DNA of 64,000 nt, from contig CM044309.1 in the NCBI GenBank assembly GCA_024291935.2, positions 1,426,001 to 1,490,000 on the forward strand, written 5' to 3'. Of this stretch, positions 31,418 to 41,589 are shown piece after piece. Both the position numbers and the translations under genes were made by a program. Source of the stretch: Okapia johnstoni. Taxonomy: Eukaryota; Chordata; Mammalia; Artiodactyla; Giraffidae. The notes below the pieces were generated by a model. The model ran no database searches and was not told the origin of the DNA. It saw only the letters and a program-made list of their open reading frames with translations. How positions within the stretch are numbered: position 1 is the stretch's first letter; each line of letters opens with the position of its first letter.

Positions 31418-32685
31418 AGAAGATATTAAGAAGAGGTGGCAAGAATACACAGAAGAACTGTACAAAAAAGATCTTCACGACAATATGTGAACCGTGAACT
31501 TCCAGATGTTCAAACTGGTTTTAGAAAAGGCAGAGGAACCAGAGATCAAATTGCCAACATCTGCTGGATCATTGAAAAAGCAAGAGAGTTCCAGAAAAAC
31601 ATCTATTTCTGTTTCATTGACTATGCCAAAGCCTTTGACTGTGTGGATAACAATAAACTGTGGAAAATTCTGAAAGAGATGGGAATACCAGACCATCTGA
31701 CCTGTCTCTTGAGAAACCTGTATGCAGGTCAGGAAGCAACAGTTAGAACTGGACATGGAACAACAGACTGGTTCCAAATAGGAAAAGGAGTACATCAAGG
31801 CTGTATATTGTCACTCTGCTTATTTAACTTATATGCAGAGTACATCATGAGAAACGCTGGGCTGGAAGAAACAAGCTGGAATCAAGATTGCCGGGAGAAA
31901 TATCAATAACCTCAGATATGCAGATGACACCACCCTTATGGCAGAAAGTGAAGAAGAACTAAAGAGCCTCTTGATGAAGGTGAAACAGGAGAGTGAAAAA
32001 GTAAACGTTCAGAAAACTAAGATCATGGCATCTGGTCCCATCACTTCATGGGAAATAGATGGGGAAACAGTGGAAACAGTGTCAGACTTTATTGTTTTGG
32101 GCTCCAGAATCACCGCAGATGGTGACTGCAGCCATGAAATTAAAAGATGCTTACTCCTTGGAAGGAAGGTTATGGCCAACCTAGATAGCATATTTAAAAG
32201 CAGAGACATTACTTTGCCAACAAAAGTCTGTCTAGTCAAGGCTATGTTTTTTCCAGTGGTCATGTATGGATGTGAGAGTTTGATGGTGAAGAAAGCTGAG
32301 CCCCGAAGAATTGATGCTTTTGAACTGTGGTGTTGGAGAAGACTCTTGAGAGTCCCTTGAACTTCAAGGAGATCCAATCAATCCATCCTAAAAGAGATCA
32401 ATCCTGGGTGTTCATTGGAAGGACTGATGTTGAAGATGAAACTCCAATACTTTGGCCACCTCATGCGAAGGGTTGACTCATTGGAAAAGACCCTAACGCT
32501 GGGTAGGATTGGGGGCGGGAGGAGAAGGGGACGACAGAGGATGAGATGGTTGGATGGCATCACTGACTCGATGGACATGGGTTTGTGTAGACTCCGGGAG
32601 TTGGTGATGGACAGAGAGGCCTGGCGTGCTGCAATTCATGGGGTCGCAAAGAGTCAGACATGACTGAGCGACTGAACTGAACTGA
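31418..32685 (+). mobile_element. BovB LINE, internally deleted, plus strand
   Basis: Runs from the linker (IKKRWQEYTEELYKKDLH) to the complete 3' end. TSD ACTGTATGC lies at 31409-31417 and 32686-32694. At about 31482 the sequence jumps from KKDLHD directly to QYVNRELPDVQTGFRKGRGT. By comparison with the long copy at 52.3-54.7 kb, roughly 400 bp of ORF2 are missing there. It lies within a MIR. Confidence 0.96.
31436..32663 (+). pseudogene. BovB ORF2 remnant in three frames
   Basis: The first part (31436-31909, 157 codons) holds FIDYAKAFDCVD and GKGVHQGCILSLCLFNLYAEYIM. A two-base loss near 31870 shifts the frame before GIKIAGRN. The next part (31938-32360) carries the ORF2 text from MAESEEELKSLL to [12 protein letters not shown] and ends at a TGG to TGA change. 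The C-terminus resumes at 32415 to 32663. The YADD motif is encoded just upstream of 31938. Known role of the family: reverse transcription of BovB RNA. This copy is inactive. Confidence 0.9.
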
Positions 32686-32694
32686 ACTGTATGC

Positions 32695-32880
32695 TATGCA
32701 CACTACAAGATGTTTATGTGCATTATTTTATACATTAATGGAATTGCTATCATTTTATAGATGAGAAAATATAGGTTAGAGAAATTAATAAATATATTTA
32801 AGCTAGAAAGTTAGGAAACAAGAGTTCAAAGTTAAGTCTCTCTGACCTCAAACTCCACTCTCTTTCCAGTGTAGGTCTCC
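32695..32880 (-). mobile_element. MIR SINE, left part, minus strand
   Basis: Reverse-complement MIR: TTTATGTGCATTATTTTATACATTAATGG, then ATCATTTTATAGATGAGAAAATATAGGTTAGAGAAATTAA and CAAGAGTTCAAAGTTAAGTCTC. It is the other half of the MIR at 31392. Confidence 0.75.
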
Positions 32881-33440
32881 TCAAGTATCCTGTCAGAGGG
32901 TGAGCAAGCAGAGGTTTGTAGTGGGAACATTTTCTCAAATTGATTAATATATGGAGGAAATGTAGAAGTAAAGTGATAATCCTTTATAATTCTCTACTGT
33001 AAGATAAAGATTCTTTCTAGGGCCGTGTTCCAGTGGTTAATACACATCAACCTTCAACAGTAATACACAGAGGAGACTAACTGTCAGAAAACGACAGTAT
33101 TGATCTTTTGGGAAAACTGGAGCACTCTTTAATAAAGTGTGACATTTGAAAAAAGACATATTTTATAAATTTACTGAACTTATTTTGAGTCTTATTGAAC
33201 TTAAGAAAAGCAATCTGAATTTTCATCAGTCCAAAATACGTAGGGTTAAAAACCACAGTTTAAAAGCTTACAACCAAGTTCAGGCATTTTCTACATCCCT
33301 CCTCTCTATGCCAGATCTGTCCCTTTAAGGGGGACTGCGTGTCCTTCTCTCTGTCCATTTCCTGTCATTTCCTTCATATGTCCAAAGAAGCTGTTTCTAT
33401 TGGTTTATTGATTTTAGATATCTACTAGATCTTGTTACTG
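32881..33440. other. Unique DNA, no gene seen
   Basis: About 560 bp, AT-rich. A 60-codon frame (33146-33328) is Lys/Ser/Leu-rich with no known family. Confidence 0.45.
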
Positions 33441-33518
33441 TCAGGTTGCCTGAAAAGTTGGTTCAGGTTTTTCTGTAAGGTGGTATGGAAAACCAAACAA
33501 ACTTTTTGGCCAGTCAAT
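33441..33518. mobile_element. Mariner-like palindromic element (MITE)
   Basis: CAGGTTGCCTGAAAAGTTGG at the left and the reverse complement of AACAAACTTTTTGGCCAGTC at the right form terminal inverted repeats. They have the GGTTGGCCAAAAAGTTYGTT-like sequence of mariner elements. At about 78 bp the element is nearly all inverted repeat. Confidence 0.75.
33446..33512 (+). ncRNA. Candidate microRNA-type hairpin (mir-2284/2285-like)
   Basis: The transcript from GTTGCCTGAAAAGTTGGTTC to AAACAAACTTTTTGGCC would fold into one imperfect stem of about 25 pairs. The loop would lie near TCTGTAAGGTGGTATGG. Ruminants have a large microRNA family (mir-2284/mir-2285) whose hairpins carry the same AAAAGTT.GTT..GGTTTTT arm type, consistent with origin from such mariner-like palindromes. 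Whether this copy is transcribed and processed cannot be seen. The unpaired positions and mismatches suggest it could equally be an inert MITE. Confidence 0.4.
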
Positions 33519-34135
33519 ATTAAAGATTGATCTTACTTACATACGACTTCTCATTCCCACTGTCTCTTGGTGTAATTTTTCATATTCACTATTCGATATT
33601 TGAATATTTTTCCTACCCTATTTGTACCATGATTATGTTTTCTATCTTTTAGAATATTTTGACTGCTGATTTGCATCTTCCTGTTCTCTTTGTTCTTGTG
33701 GAATTATGTATCCTTTACATGAGCTCAGTTGTTGGATTGGAGATGTGACTTACAGACTTTACCTCCAGGTGTGAGTAAAAGTCAGAGCTCATTTCTGTCC
33801 TTAAGAAATGACTGAGGAAACATATGGCTTTCCTCTTTGAGACAGTCCATGAAGCACCAGTGAACTTTTTAGATTCTGCAATTTGCATTTTCTTGGCATT
33901 TCATTGGCTAAAATGTTAAAACTTTTTTCTCAATTATTTTGAGTTAATTTATTTCTTATTTAAAAAAAATAAAACACCACATTACTGGCTGTGTTTATAA
34001 TAGGAGTGAGGTAGCTATGAAACAAGGAATATTGGCAGCCACCAGAAACTGGAAAACAAGATGCATCTGAATGCTTGTCTATTCTGAAGATCTGCTAAAT
34101 ATTTAGAGCAAAAGTTTGTAACATATTCAGATATC
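33519..34135. other. Unique DNA, no gene seen
   Basis: About 620 bp, AT-rich, with an A run at 33962. No repeat or frame is recognised. Confidence 0.45.
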
Positions 34136-34621
34136 ACATTACATGGCCAACAAAGGTCTGTCTAGTCAAGGCTATGGTTTTTCCAGTAGTCATGTATGGA
34201 TGTGAGAGTTGGACTATAAAGAAAGCTGAGTGCCAAAGAATTGATACTTTTGAGCTGTGGTGTTGGAGAAGACTCTTGAGAGTCCCTTGGACTGCAAGGA
34301 GATCCAACAAGTCCATCCTAAAGGAGATCAGTCCTGGGTGTTCATTGGAAGGACTGATGCTGAAGGTAAAACTTCAATACTTTGGCCACCTGATGCAAAG
34401 AACTGACTCATTGGAAAAGACCTTGATGCTGGGAAAGATTGAGGGCAGGAGGAGAAGGGGACGACAGAGGATGAGATGGTTGGATGGTATCATCGACTCA
34501 ATAGACATGGGTTTGGGTGGACTCCTGGAGGTGCTGTTGGACAGGGAGGCCTGGCGTGCTGCGGTTCTTGGGGATTGCAAAGAGTCGGACACGACTGAGC
34601 AACTGAACTGAACTGAACTGA
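34136..34621 (+). mobile_element. BovB LINE 3' end, plus strand
   Basis: Begins near the segment encoding [21 protein letters not shown] and ends in (GAACT)n-type tail units. A 145-codon frame (34174-34611) is the ORF2 C-terminus nearly intact to the end, with [17 protein letters not shown] text at the stop. No clear TSD was found. Confidence 0.94.
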
Positions 34622-35029
34622 AGATAATAGATGATCCTTATGTCGATTTGTGAGATCTTTTTCTATGCAGCTTCCTTGTCTACAATATCCAGTGCCACAA
34701 ACTTTACTTTCTTCCGCAACTTCAGACTTTGATCCCTCCGCTCAGTGGTATTGCAGTGCTCTGCTGGACTCCGCCTCCCTGTATTGTAATCTGGAAATTT
34801 TCCCTGGGGCAGAAATTCGGGGCAATTATGGGACTTCTTGTGTGTATTTCCTTTCTCAGGGATTAGAGTTCAGTGCTGCCTTTTGACCGGGATCTGAAAA
34901 TACTATTTCATATATTTTGTCAGTTTTATAATCATTTACTATGGGAAGAGTAGTCTGGTACCAGTTAATTTGTTAAACTTAAAATTAGAAATTTCCTCAC
35001 TGTGAACTTGATATCTTTATTTGAATATT
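34622..35029. other. Unique DNA, no gene seen
   Basis: About 400 bp. A 78-codon plus frame (34650-34886) has no recognisable domain. Confidence 0.45.
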
Positions 35030-35528
35030 TTTAGGAGAGGGAAAGAGAGAGGGGCAAAATAAGGTAGGAATTGAGAGGTACAAATGGCATAAATGATCTC
35101 ATTTGCAAAGCGGAGATAGAGACACAGGCATAGAGAACACTGCCAAGGAAGCCGCAAGGACACTGGAGTGGGTCGCTGTTCCCCTCTCCAGGGGATCTTC
35201 TCTGCTCTGGGATGGAGCCCAGGTCTCCTGGATTGCAGGCAGATTCTCTACCATCTGAGCCACCAGGGAAGGCCAAATATACGGATACCAAGGGGGAAAG
35301 GAGGTGGAACTGGGAGATGGGGACTGACACATGGACACTACTGGTACTATGTATAGAGTAGACATCTCGCGAGAACACGCCTAATGCACCATGCTGACCT
35401 GAACAGGAGCCAGATCCGAAAGGGAGAGGGCATACAGATATGTGTATGTATGGCTGAATCATTCTGCTGTACAGCAGAAACTAGCACAACATTGTAAAGC
35501 AACTATTCTCCAATAAAAATTAATTTAA
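35030..35528 (+). mobile_element. L1 3' end, plus strand, interrupted by a SINE
   Basis: CTCATTTGCAAAGCGGAGATAGAGACACAGGCATAGAGAAC before the SINE and GGATACCAAGGGGGAAAGGAGG, then CTGCTGTACAGCAGAAACTAGCACAACATTGTAAAGC after it, are the artiodactyl L1 3' UTR. An AATTAATTTAAAAATAAT end closes it. Confidence 0.9.
35139..35274 (-). mobile_element. Bov-tA SINE, minus strand, 3'-shortened
   Basis: Antisense Bov-tA lacking its 3' terminal third. It reads from GACACTGGAGTGGGTCGCTG to the inverted head CTGAGCCACCAGGGAAGG. It sits between the GAGAAC and AAATATACGGATACC parts of one L1 3' UTR. Confidence 0.88.
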
Positions 35529-35706
35529 AAATAATAAAAAAATAAAGCCAAAGGATGTATTGTATAGCACAAAATATTGGAAATATAACCAATATTTTAT
35601 AATAACTTTAAATGGACTATAATCTACAAGAATATTGAATCACTATGTTGTACACCTGAAGCTAATACAATATTGTAAATCCACCAACTTCAAATTAAAA
35701 AAAAGA
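35529..35706 (+). mobile_element. L1 3' terminus, plus strand
   Basis: A second L1 end in the same orientation: GGATGTATTGTATAGCACAA, ATATTTTATAATAACTTTAAATGG, GTTGTACACCTGAAGCTAATACAATATTGTAAATC and an A-rich tail. It is directly downstream of another L1 3' end. Confidence 0.85.
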
Positions 35707-35769
35707 ACAGAAAAAACCAACACACACAGAAAAGTATTTCAAACGCAGTATGTCCCCCCCACCCTAAAA

Positions 35770-36330
35770 TTCATGATTTTCCCTCCTTAAATCTGGTCTA
35801 GTTATACAAGAGATAAAGTTAGAAATTACTTTTGACACCTCTTCTTCCTCACCTCCCACATCCAGTGAATCAAGATTCCTAAGTATCTCTGGAATTTATA
35901 CCTCTTTCCATCTCCACTAGTCACCTGGGAGATCAAGATAGCATATCTAAATAGCCTCCCAACTGACTGACTTAATTCTTACCTCCTTCTCTCCCTGTCT
36001 GTCTCCTCCTTGTAGGCCTAATTTGGTGTAAAGTCAAACCGGATCATGTTTGTTCCCTCCTCACCTCCTGGTTAGAATCCTTCGGTGGATTTTATGGCTG
36101 TATGATGCAGGTAAAATTCCTTAGCATAGCCTAATGTCACGCTATGGTCTGTTCTCTACCTACCATTCCAGCTTTATTGATGATCTCTTCACTTCATTCC
36201 ATGAAACTTTGCTCATGCTGATTCTAGGAATGGTTAACTTCCTCACACCTTTAGGCATCTGTTCAATTCTCTCTTCTCTAGGGAAAATTCCTTAATCTCT
36301 TTGACTAGATCACATCTTCAATTAATATGC
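35770..36330 (+). mobile_element. L2 LINE remnant, plus strand
   Basis: Old L2 ORF2-to-3' sequence: CTTTTGACACCTCTTCTTCC, CACATCCAGTGAATCAAG, AATAGCCTCCCAACTGACTG, CCGGATCATGTTTGTTCC, then GAATCCTTCGGTGGATTTTATGG. These follow the L2 order (DSS.SLT.HIQS, NSL.TG and later). It is heavily decayed. Confidence 0.7.
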
Positions 36331-36894
36331 TCAAATAAATTCATATAAATCAGTTGAAGTTTCACATTTCTGTGATTTTTTTTTATTAATGTCTTTATCC
36401 TTTACTAGAGTAAAGGATAAAATGTCATGAAAGCTATTTTGGTGCTAATGTTACTGCTCATACTTAGTAATAAAGGTGAATAAAATAAAAGAAAGAGGTG
36501 AAATGGAGGTGACTCAGGGGTATTGGTTGCTTGAATAAGCAAATCTGCTCAAAATGAATAATGCAGTGCAGTGCCCATAGATACATCACTGCCCATAACT
36601 GTTATCACTATGAGAATTGTAGGCATCATTTCCATTAGGAAGACAAAGCTCTTCTCTTCTGATTACAGAAGTATCACACCAGCAATCTCCAATCTGAGTG
36701 AAAACCCCTTTTCTGTGAATTCTCTTTGTATAAAATTATAATGAACATTTTAAATTTTACTGCTATTTCTAGAATCTAAATACTGCAGTCTCAAAGGTAT
36801 GTGTAAGAAGTGTTTCTAAGATCATGCAAGTGTTAAATATACACATAAAATGAATAATATCTAGAGTTCCCGTCAACACTTGTGTACTAGGATT
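36331..36894. other. Unique DNA, no gene seen
   Basis: About 560 bp, AT-rich, with no recognised repeat and no open frame of note. Confidence 0.45.
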
Positions 36895-37110
36895 CCAGGT
36901 ACTTAGGCCAGGTTTCTTTATGCCAGGCTTCAAGTGCTTTACAAAGATTAACTTGCTTAATTTTCAAAACACATTAACATTATGTGGTAGGTAGTGTTAT
37001 TATCCCTATGTTTTAGATGAACAAGCAGAGGTACATACATGTTCAATAATTGTCTGATGTTCAACAGTAGAATCAAGAGTCACACTCAGGTTCTCTGGCT
37101 TTAGAGAGCT
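36895..37110 (-). mobile_element. MIR SINE, minus strand
   Basis: Reverse-complement MIR: CAAGTGCTTTACAAAGATTAACTTGC, GTGGTAGGTAGTGTTATTATCCCTATGTTTTAGATGA, then AGAGTCACACTCAGGTTCTCTGGCTTTAGAG. Order and spacing fit. Confidence 0.8.
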
Positions 37111-38002
37111 GAGTGTTGGCTTAGATTCTCTTTGTGTGGCCTCTATCATTTAGCCAGTTACTTGAAAGCCATAAGAACTTGAGGGTAAAAGTTTGATGTT
37201 TCTTTTTGTTTTTTTAATATGTAGTACACTCTAGGTTTTAAAAATCAGCATCTCTTTTTCATCGCAGCAAAGAAGCAGGTGCTAAAAGTGAGTACTCATA
37301 TGAAGACAGGGAGAGATACCTTGCTAACACTCTCAAAGAGGTGTTTCTCTCACCTCCTACTTTACCTGTAGAAAGGTAGTGTGAATTGCAAAACATTTGT
37401 GGAAGTTGTGAAGTCACTGAAACTTAAGAATTTCAATGTGACTCACTAGATTGAATGAGAGAAGCCAGAAAATTAGTTAAAGATACTCAATTTGCTAAAT
37501 GGTCTGTCAGGATTTGATTTAAAAAATCCTTTTAAGCAGAGTGTAGCTTTTTGTAGGTTTGGCAAAGTGTCAAAACTTATGAAATATTTGGAGGTCTCAG
37601 TTCAGCAGTGGTCTCAAAATAGATTGTCTTTAATGAAAGTTAAACGTTAAAAGGCAGAACTGAATACAGCCTGCCTTAATGTTTCACGAAACTGCCAGAT
37701 TGCCAGATGATACTTAATTGGAAGCTCAGAAAATAATGATGAGCATCCTAATCAGGAAAAATCTATTTGGTCTAAATCTCTAGAGAAGGAGGTTGAACAG
37801 ACAGTAAACAGTAAATTGGTGACATTTAAAGATTAGTCACACGGTGAAAAACAAAATCAAACCAGCCCCTCTCAACAAAACCAGGCATAAAAACAACAAC
37901 TAAAATAGAAAACAGCTGTTTAACTTAATATAGATCTACATTATTTTTGAGGAAGAAAAATTAGACTTTATCTAGCTAAGGAGTTAGGAAGAAGGAAAAA
38001 GT
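37111..38002. other. Unique DNA, no gene seen
   Basis: About 890 bp of ordinary AT-rich DNA. No open frame above 60 codons and no family is recognised. Confidence 0.5.
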
Positions 38003-38195
38003 AGCTTGTGTCTGACTCTTTACGACCCCATGGACTATAGTCCACCAGGCTCCTCTGTCCATGGAATTCTCCAGGCAAGAATACTGCAGTGGGTAGCCAT
38101 TCTCTTCTCTAGGAGATCTTCCCAACCCAGAGATTGAACCCAGGTCTCCCACATTGCAGGTGGATTCTTTACAGTCTGAGCCACCAGAGAAGCCT
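38003..38195 (-). mobile_element. Bov-tA SINE, minus strand
   Basis: From CTTGTGTCTGACTCTTTACG to the inverted head GTCTGAGCCACCAGAGAAGCC. The usual 3' end is slightly shortened. No TSD was found. Confidence 0.94.
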
Positions 38196-38257
38196 CTATA
38201 TAATAGTGTCTCTCTGAAATTAGCAGTAGCTGCTAAAAAATCTTTAATGTCTATGAT

Positions 38258-38480
38258 GTGTGTGTGCATGCTAAGTCACTTCAGTCATGTCCAACTCTTT
38301 GCAACCCTATGAACTGTAGCCCTCCAGGCTCCTCTGTTCATGGGATTCTCCAGGCAAGAATACTGGAGTGAGTTGTCATGCTCTCCAGGGGAACTTCCCG
38401 ACCTAGAGATGAAACCCGTCTCTCCTATCGCTTCTGCATCGCAGGTGGATTCTTTACTGCTGAGCTACCAGGGAAGCCCA
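38258..38480 (-). mobile_element. Bov-tA SINE, minus strand, with imperfect TSD
   Basis: From a TGTGTGTGCATGCTAAGTC start to GAGCTACCAGGGAAGCCCA. Flanks TAATGTCTATGAT (38245-38257) and TAATATGTATGAT (38481-38493) agree at 11 of 13 positions. A 10-bp extra patch (TATCGCTTCT) lies near 38427. It is a second Bov-tA only 60 bp from the first and in the same orientation. Confidence 0.95.
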
Positions 38481-38679
38481 TAATATGTATGATAGATTTG
38501 CTCTGTTTAAGAATTAGAGCTTGGAGTGCCATGAGTGCAATTTTGTCAGAACTTGAGGGAGAGGAAACGTATGGTCAATAAAGCAGAAATCTTATGCTGG
38601 AAATTCAGAGTTGCATTGATGTAACAACCATCTTAACCCCTGGGTATATTTTATTAGAAGCACAGAGAAAATTCCAGGG

Positions 38680-38892
38680 GTACTTTAGATCTGTACTACC
38701 GAATACAAATGGATATTTAAATGAGAATTTAAGCTAATTAAATGTAAAAGAAATAAGAAAATTCCTCAGTCGCATTAGTTACATTCTAATTGCTCACTAG
38801 CTGCTTGTGGCTAGCGGCTACCATGTGAGACAGAAAACACATAGACATTGACCATTTCCATCGTCCTAGAAAGTTCTGTTGCCGAGTCATGC
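38680..38892. mobile_element. hAT-type (Charlie/MER group) DNA element remnant
   Basis: TTGCTCACTAGCTGCTTGTGGCTAGCGGCTACCATGTGAGACAG followed by GACCATTTCCATCGTCCTAGAAAGTTCTGTTG matches the end of a common eutherian hAT family (TAGCCACATGTGGCTAGTGGC type). The exact subfamily is not assigned. It is non-coding and old. Confidence 0.65.
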
Positions 38893-38999
38893 TTTGAGCA
38901 TTTATACTGGCCATGGTCCTATTCAGTCTGTCTGAAGCCCAAGGTGCTATTAGTTTCCCAGGTGGACATCCTGTAAGAGAAATCTCTTTCACTAGTCAC

Positions 39000-39135
39000 T
39001 TCTTAAAACTCAATTTTCTAATCTGTGGAGAGTAAGACTTAACTTGTAGGGTTGTTGTAAGAATTAATGTGAAAATAATATAAGAAAACTGCCTGACATA
39101 TAGTAGATTCTCAGTAAACAGTAATTTGTATTCTG
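39000..39135 (+). mobile_element. MIR SINE fragment, plus strand
   Basis: AACTCAATTTTCTAATCTGTGGAGAG, then GTAGGGTTGTTGTAAGAATTAATG and GCCTGACATATAGTAGATTCTCAG. This is the MIR 3' half. Confidence 0.75.
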
Positions 39136-39717
39136 TATAATGTAGTAATTTTTTCAGTGATAATAGATCTTTATTCTTGGAAAATCAGGAGATGATAGGA
39201 GAAGTAAATATACTCTGAATCTAGAGAAAGCTTGCTCTGACCTCTATATGACACTCCTCTATTATTCTTTTGTCTTTTTTTGTTGTCCTGCCACAGTACG
39301 TTTTAGGGCATACAGTCAAAGTACCTAGTCATTTATGCCCTTCTCTAGTCACGGCTTCTGTACTTGTCTGCTTACCATCAAAATCGACCTAGAGAGTAAC
39401 AAGCATTGTCTAAGGGCCCAAACATATTTCTCCCTGCCTCCATGGTACCATAGTAGCTTTATCTCTTTCTAATGACCAGCTGCCTCTGCCCAGTCTGGTA
39501 ACTGCTTGCCTGCTGGTCCTTTGTCATGTGAAGCTTAAGGTGCTAGACAGATACCCATAGCTTAAAGTTCAGTGAGATTTTTGTCGTTTCCCCTGGTAGA
39601 ATTCCTGCTTTGGGAGTCAGGACTTCTCAACCCTTAGAGCCCCAAATTGTGAGGAAAAAGCAAAAATTCTCCAAGTGCTTCCCTGGGAGGGATATAAGTG
39701 AGGCTACCTCTTATTTC
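39136..39717. other. Unique DNA, no gene seen
   Basis: About 580 bp of mixed composition. No family is recognised and no gene is seen. Confidence 0.45.
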
Positions 39718-39925
39718 TGGCTTTCTCGGTGGCTCCGTGGTAAAGAATCTGCCTGCCAATTCAGGAGATGCAGGAGACTCTGGTTCCATCCCTGTATTGG
39801 AAAGATCCCAACCCACTCTTTCCTGGATCCTTCCTCCTTCCTGGAGGAGGAAATGTCAACCCACTCCAGTATTCTTGCCTGGAAAATTCCATGGACAAAG
39901 AAGCCTGCTGGGCTGTCCAATAGGT
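39718..39925 (+). mobile_element. Bov-tA SINE, plus strand, 3' end lost
   Basis: The head TGGCTTTCTCGGTGGCTCCG is followed by the body with an extra ~20-bp patch (TTTCCTGGATCCTTCCTCCT region, 39819-39840). It ends at AGCCTGCTGGGCTGTCC without the GTCGGACACGACTGAG terminus. Frames on both strands across it are not proteins. Confidence 0.9.
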
Positions 39926-40108
39926 AATTAATTCCAGAATTCACTGGCTATTGCAGGTTGTATTCCCTGGGAGGCCAACTCTGAAATGGAATTGGTGTGA
40001 AGGAAGTTTAGGAAGTACTCTCAGAATTAATACCTGTGGATAAGGTCGCCAGATTTAGCAAGTAAAAGTATAGGATGCCCAGTTAAAAATTTCTGGCCAG
40101 CAGTGAGT

Positions 40109-40155
40109 TCAGTTCAGTTTAGTCGCTCAGTCGTGTCTGACTCTTTGCGACCCTA
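40109..40155 (-). mobile_element. 47-bp BovB 3' terminus insertion, minus strand
   Basis: TCAGTTCAGTTTAGTCGCTC and the following GTGTCTGACTCTTTGCGACC are only the last bases of BovB. Flanks AGCAGTGAGT (40099-40108) and AGCAATGAGT (40156-40165) match at 9 of 10 positions. It therefore looks like a real but almost fully truncated retrotransposition event. Confidence 0.85.
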
Positions 40156-40165
40156 AGCAATGAGT

Positions 40166-40741
40166 ACTTTTTAATTAGAAATGCAGTCTTCAGAACATGA
40201 TTATCTGAAATTAGATCTGAGCGTTCTGTATTGTGTGTGACAACCCTGTGTGAGGAGGAAGGGGAGGGAGTGGACAAAGAGAGGTCAGACGGCTGGTCCA
40301 CAGCAACCACGGCCTCAGCCTCTCTAGGGAACTGCAACTGGAATTCAGCCCCGTCCAAGTCGGGGCACAGAGACCGGATTTCTATGTCCTTGCATTGACC
40401 AGTCATGGGGTGCAGACTGTAGCTGGGAATGAATCGTGACCTTGGGGACGGCAACTCTCTTCTGTGGAGATTCCCTTGCTTTGAGGGTTGTCAGCTCGCT
40501 GCCTTCTCAGCAGCCAGGGGACTGCGGTTCTGAGGGGAGCTCCTGTGTGTTGGGGGGGCAGGGCAGGTGGGTTAGGGGTGGGGTGGAGAGGTGTCCGTCA
40601 GGACATATGTTTTCCGCATCATCATTGTAATGGACATTCTCATGTGTATCCCCTCTCATGTACATTCTCTGAATGCTGTGTGACAGCTTGCATTGATAAC
40701 AAGGCCTTCAGTGACTATTCCCTAACCAGGGTCTTTGTCAC
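40166..40741. other. Unique DNA, GC-richer, no gene seen
   Basis: About 580 bp, moderately GC-rich at 40250-40620, including a G-rich run (GGGGGGGCAGGGCAGG near 40552). Frames of 64-145 codons overlap on both strands without a recognised domain, and the longest one extends into the neighbouring SINE. Confidence 0.4.
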
Positions 40742-40948
40742 TGGTGGTGGTGGTGGTGGTTTAGTCTCTAAGTTGTGTCTGACTCTCCAGACCCCATGGG
40801 CTGTATGTCCGTGGGATTCTCCAGGCAGGAATACTGGCATTGGTTGCCATTTCCTCTTCCAGGGGATCTTCTTCACCCAGGGATTGACCTTGGGTCTTCT
40901 GCATTGCGAGCAGATTCTTTACTGACTGAGTCAACAAGAAAGTCCCTG
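40742..40948 (-). mobile_element. Bov-tA SINE with (GGT)n end, minus strand
   Basis: Starts with (GGT)6-7 at 40742-40761, the inverted variable tail. It continues TTTAGTCTCTAAGTTGTGTCTGACTC, GGGATTCTCCAGGCAGGAATACTGG and the diverged head GACTGAGTCAACAAGAAAGTCCC. It is an older, substituted copy. Confidence 0.9.
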
Positions 40949-41589
40949 TAAAGGCTTTGAATGAAAGCTGTCTCTCAGAATAAGGCCCTTGGCCTCAGTT
41001 TCTGATACCCTTGCTCTCTTCCCAAACTCTATAGCAATCTTTCTTCAGATCAAGGTCTTGTCACTGCTCTGGAAACAGGTAGGAACCCTCGGTCAGAACA
41101 AACCTTTGTGGGCTTCGTTGCTGATTTCTGTGTTCTTTCCTCTGATATCAGTGGAGGTTAAGACTCTTGATCGAGGCTAACCAATCCTTCTGTGTTCTTG
41201 ACTTCATCTTGGCCTCTCTCCTGCGACCTTAATCCATTCTCCCCCCTCTCCTGGATTTTTAAGTTCCTCTCTTCAGCTTTCAAGAATTCAAGTCTCGTAT
41301 ACTAAAGGTTTGCTCTCCTGACCCACACCTGTCTTCCTAAGCTTTAACTCAGTCCACCCGCTTCCTTCAGCCTTTAAAGGAGTCGTCTTGACTTGCTCTC
41401 TATTCCCCCTCCTGTTCTCTGCCTGTTGGTATTTGGCTTTCGGCTACACTCACCTACTGAGTGAGCAAAGGTCCTTCTGCTTCTTTAATTGCATAAGCAA
41501 ATGACCATGCTCTTAGCTTTTACTTAGCTAGAGCTCTCATTTGAAATCAGTCTTCATTACCTTGATAACTCTGCAGTCTCCTGGTTCTC
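40949..41589. other. Pyrimidine-rich unassigned DNA
   Basis: C/T-rich stretch with repeated short words such as CTTCCT and CTCTCC. It may be the upstream, more decayed part of the L2 that becomes recognisable at 41590. No gene is seen. Confidence 0.4.

Noticed and set aside
35031..35462. 143-codon minus-strand frame
   Set aside because: It runs antisense through an L1 3' UTR and an embedded Bov-tA and has no protein resemblance.
40488..40925. 145-codon plus-strand frame
   Set aside because: It joins G-rich unique DNA to an antisense Bov-tA and (GGT)n repeat. There is no domain.
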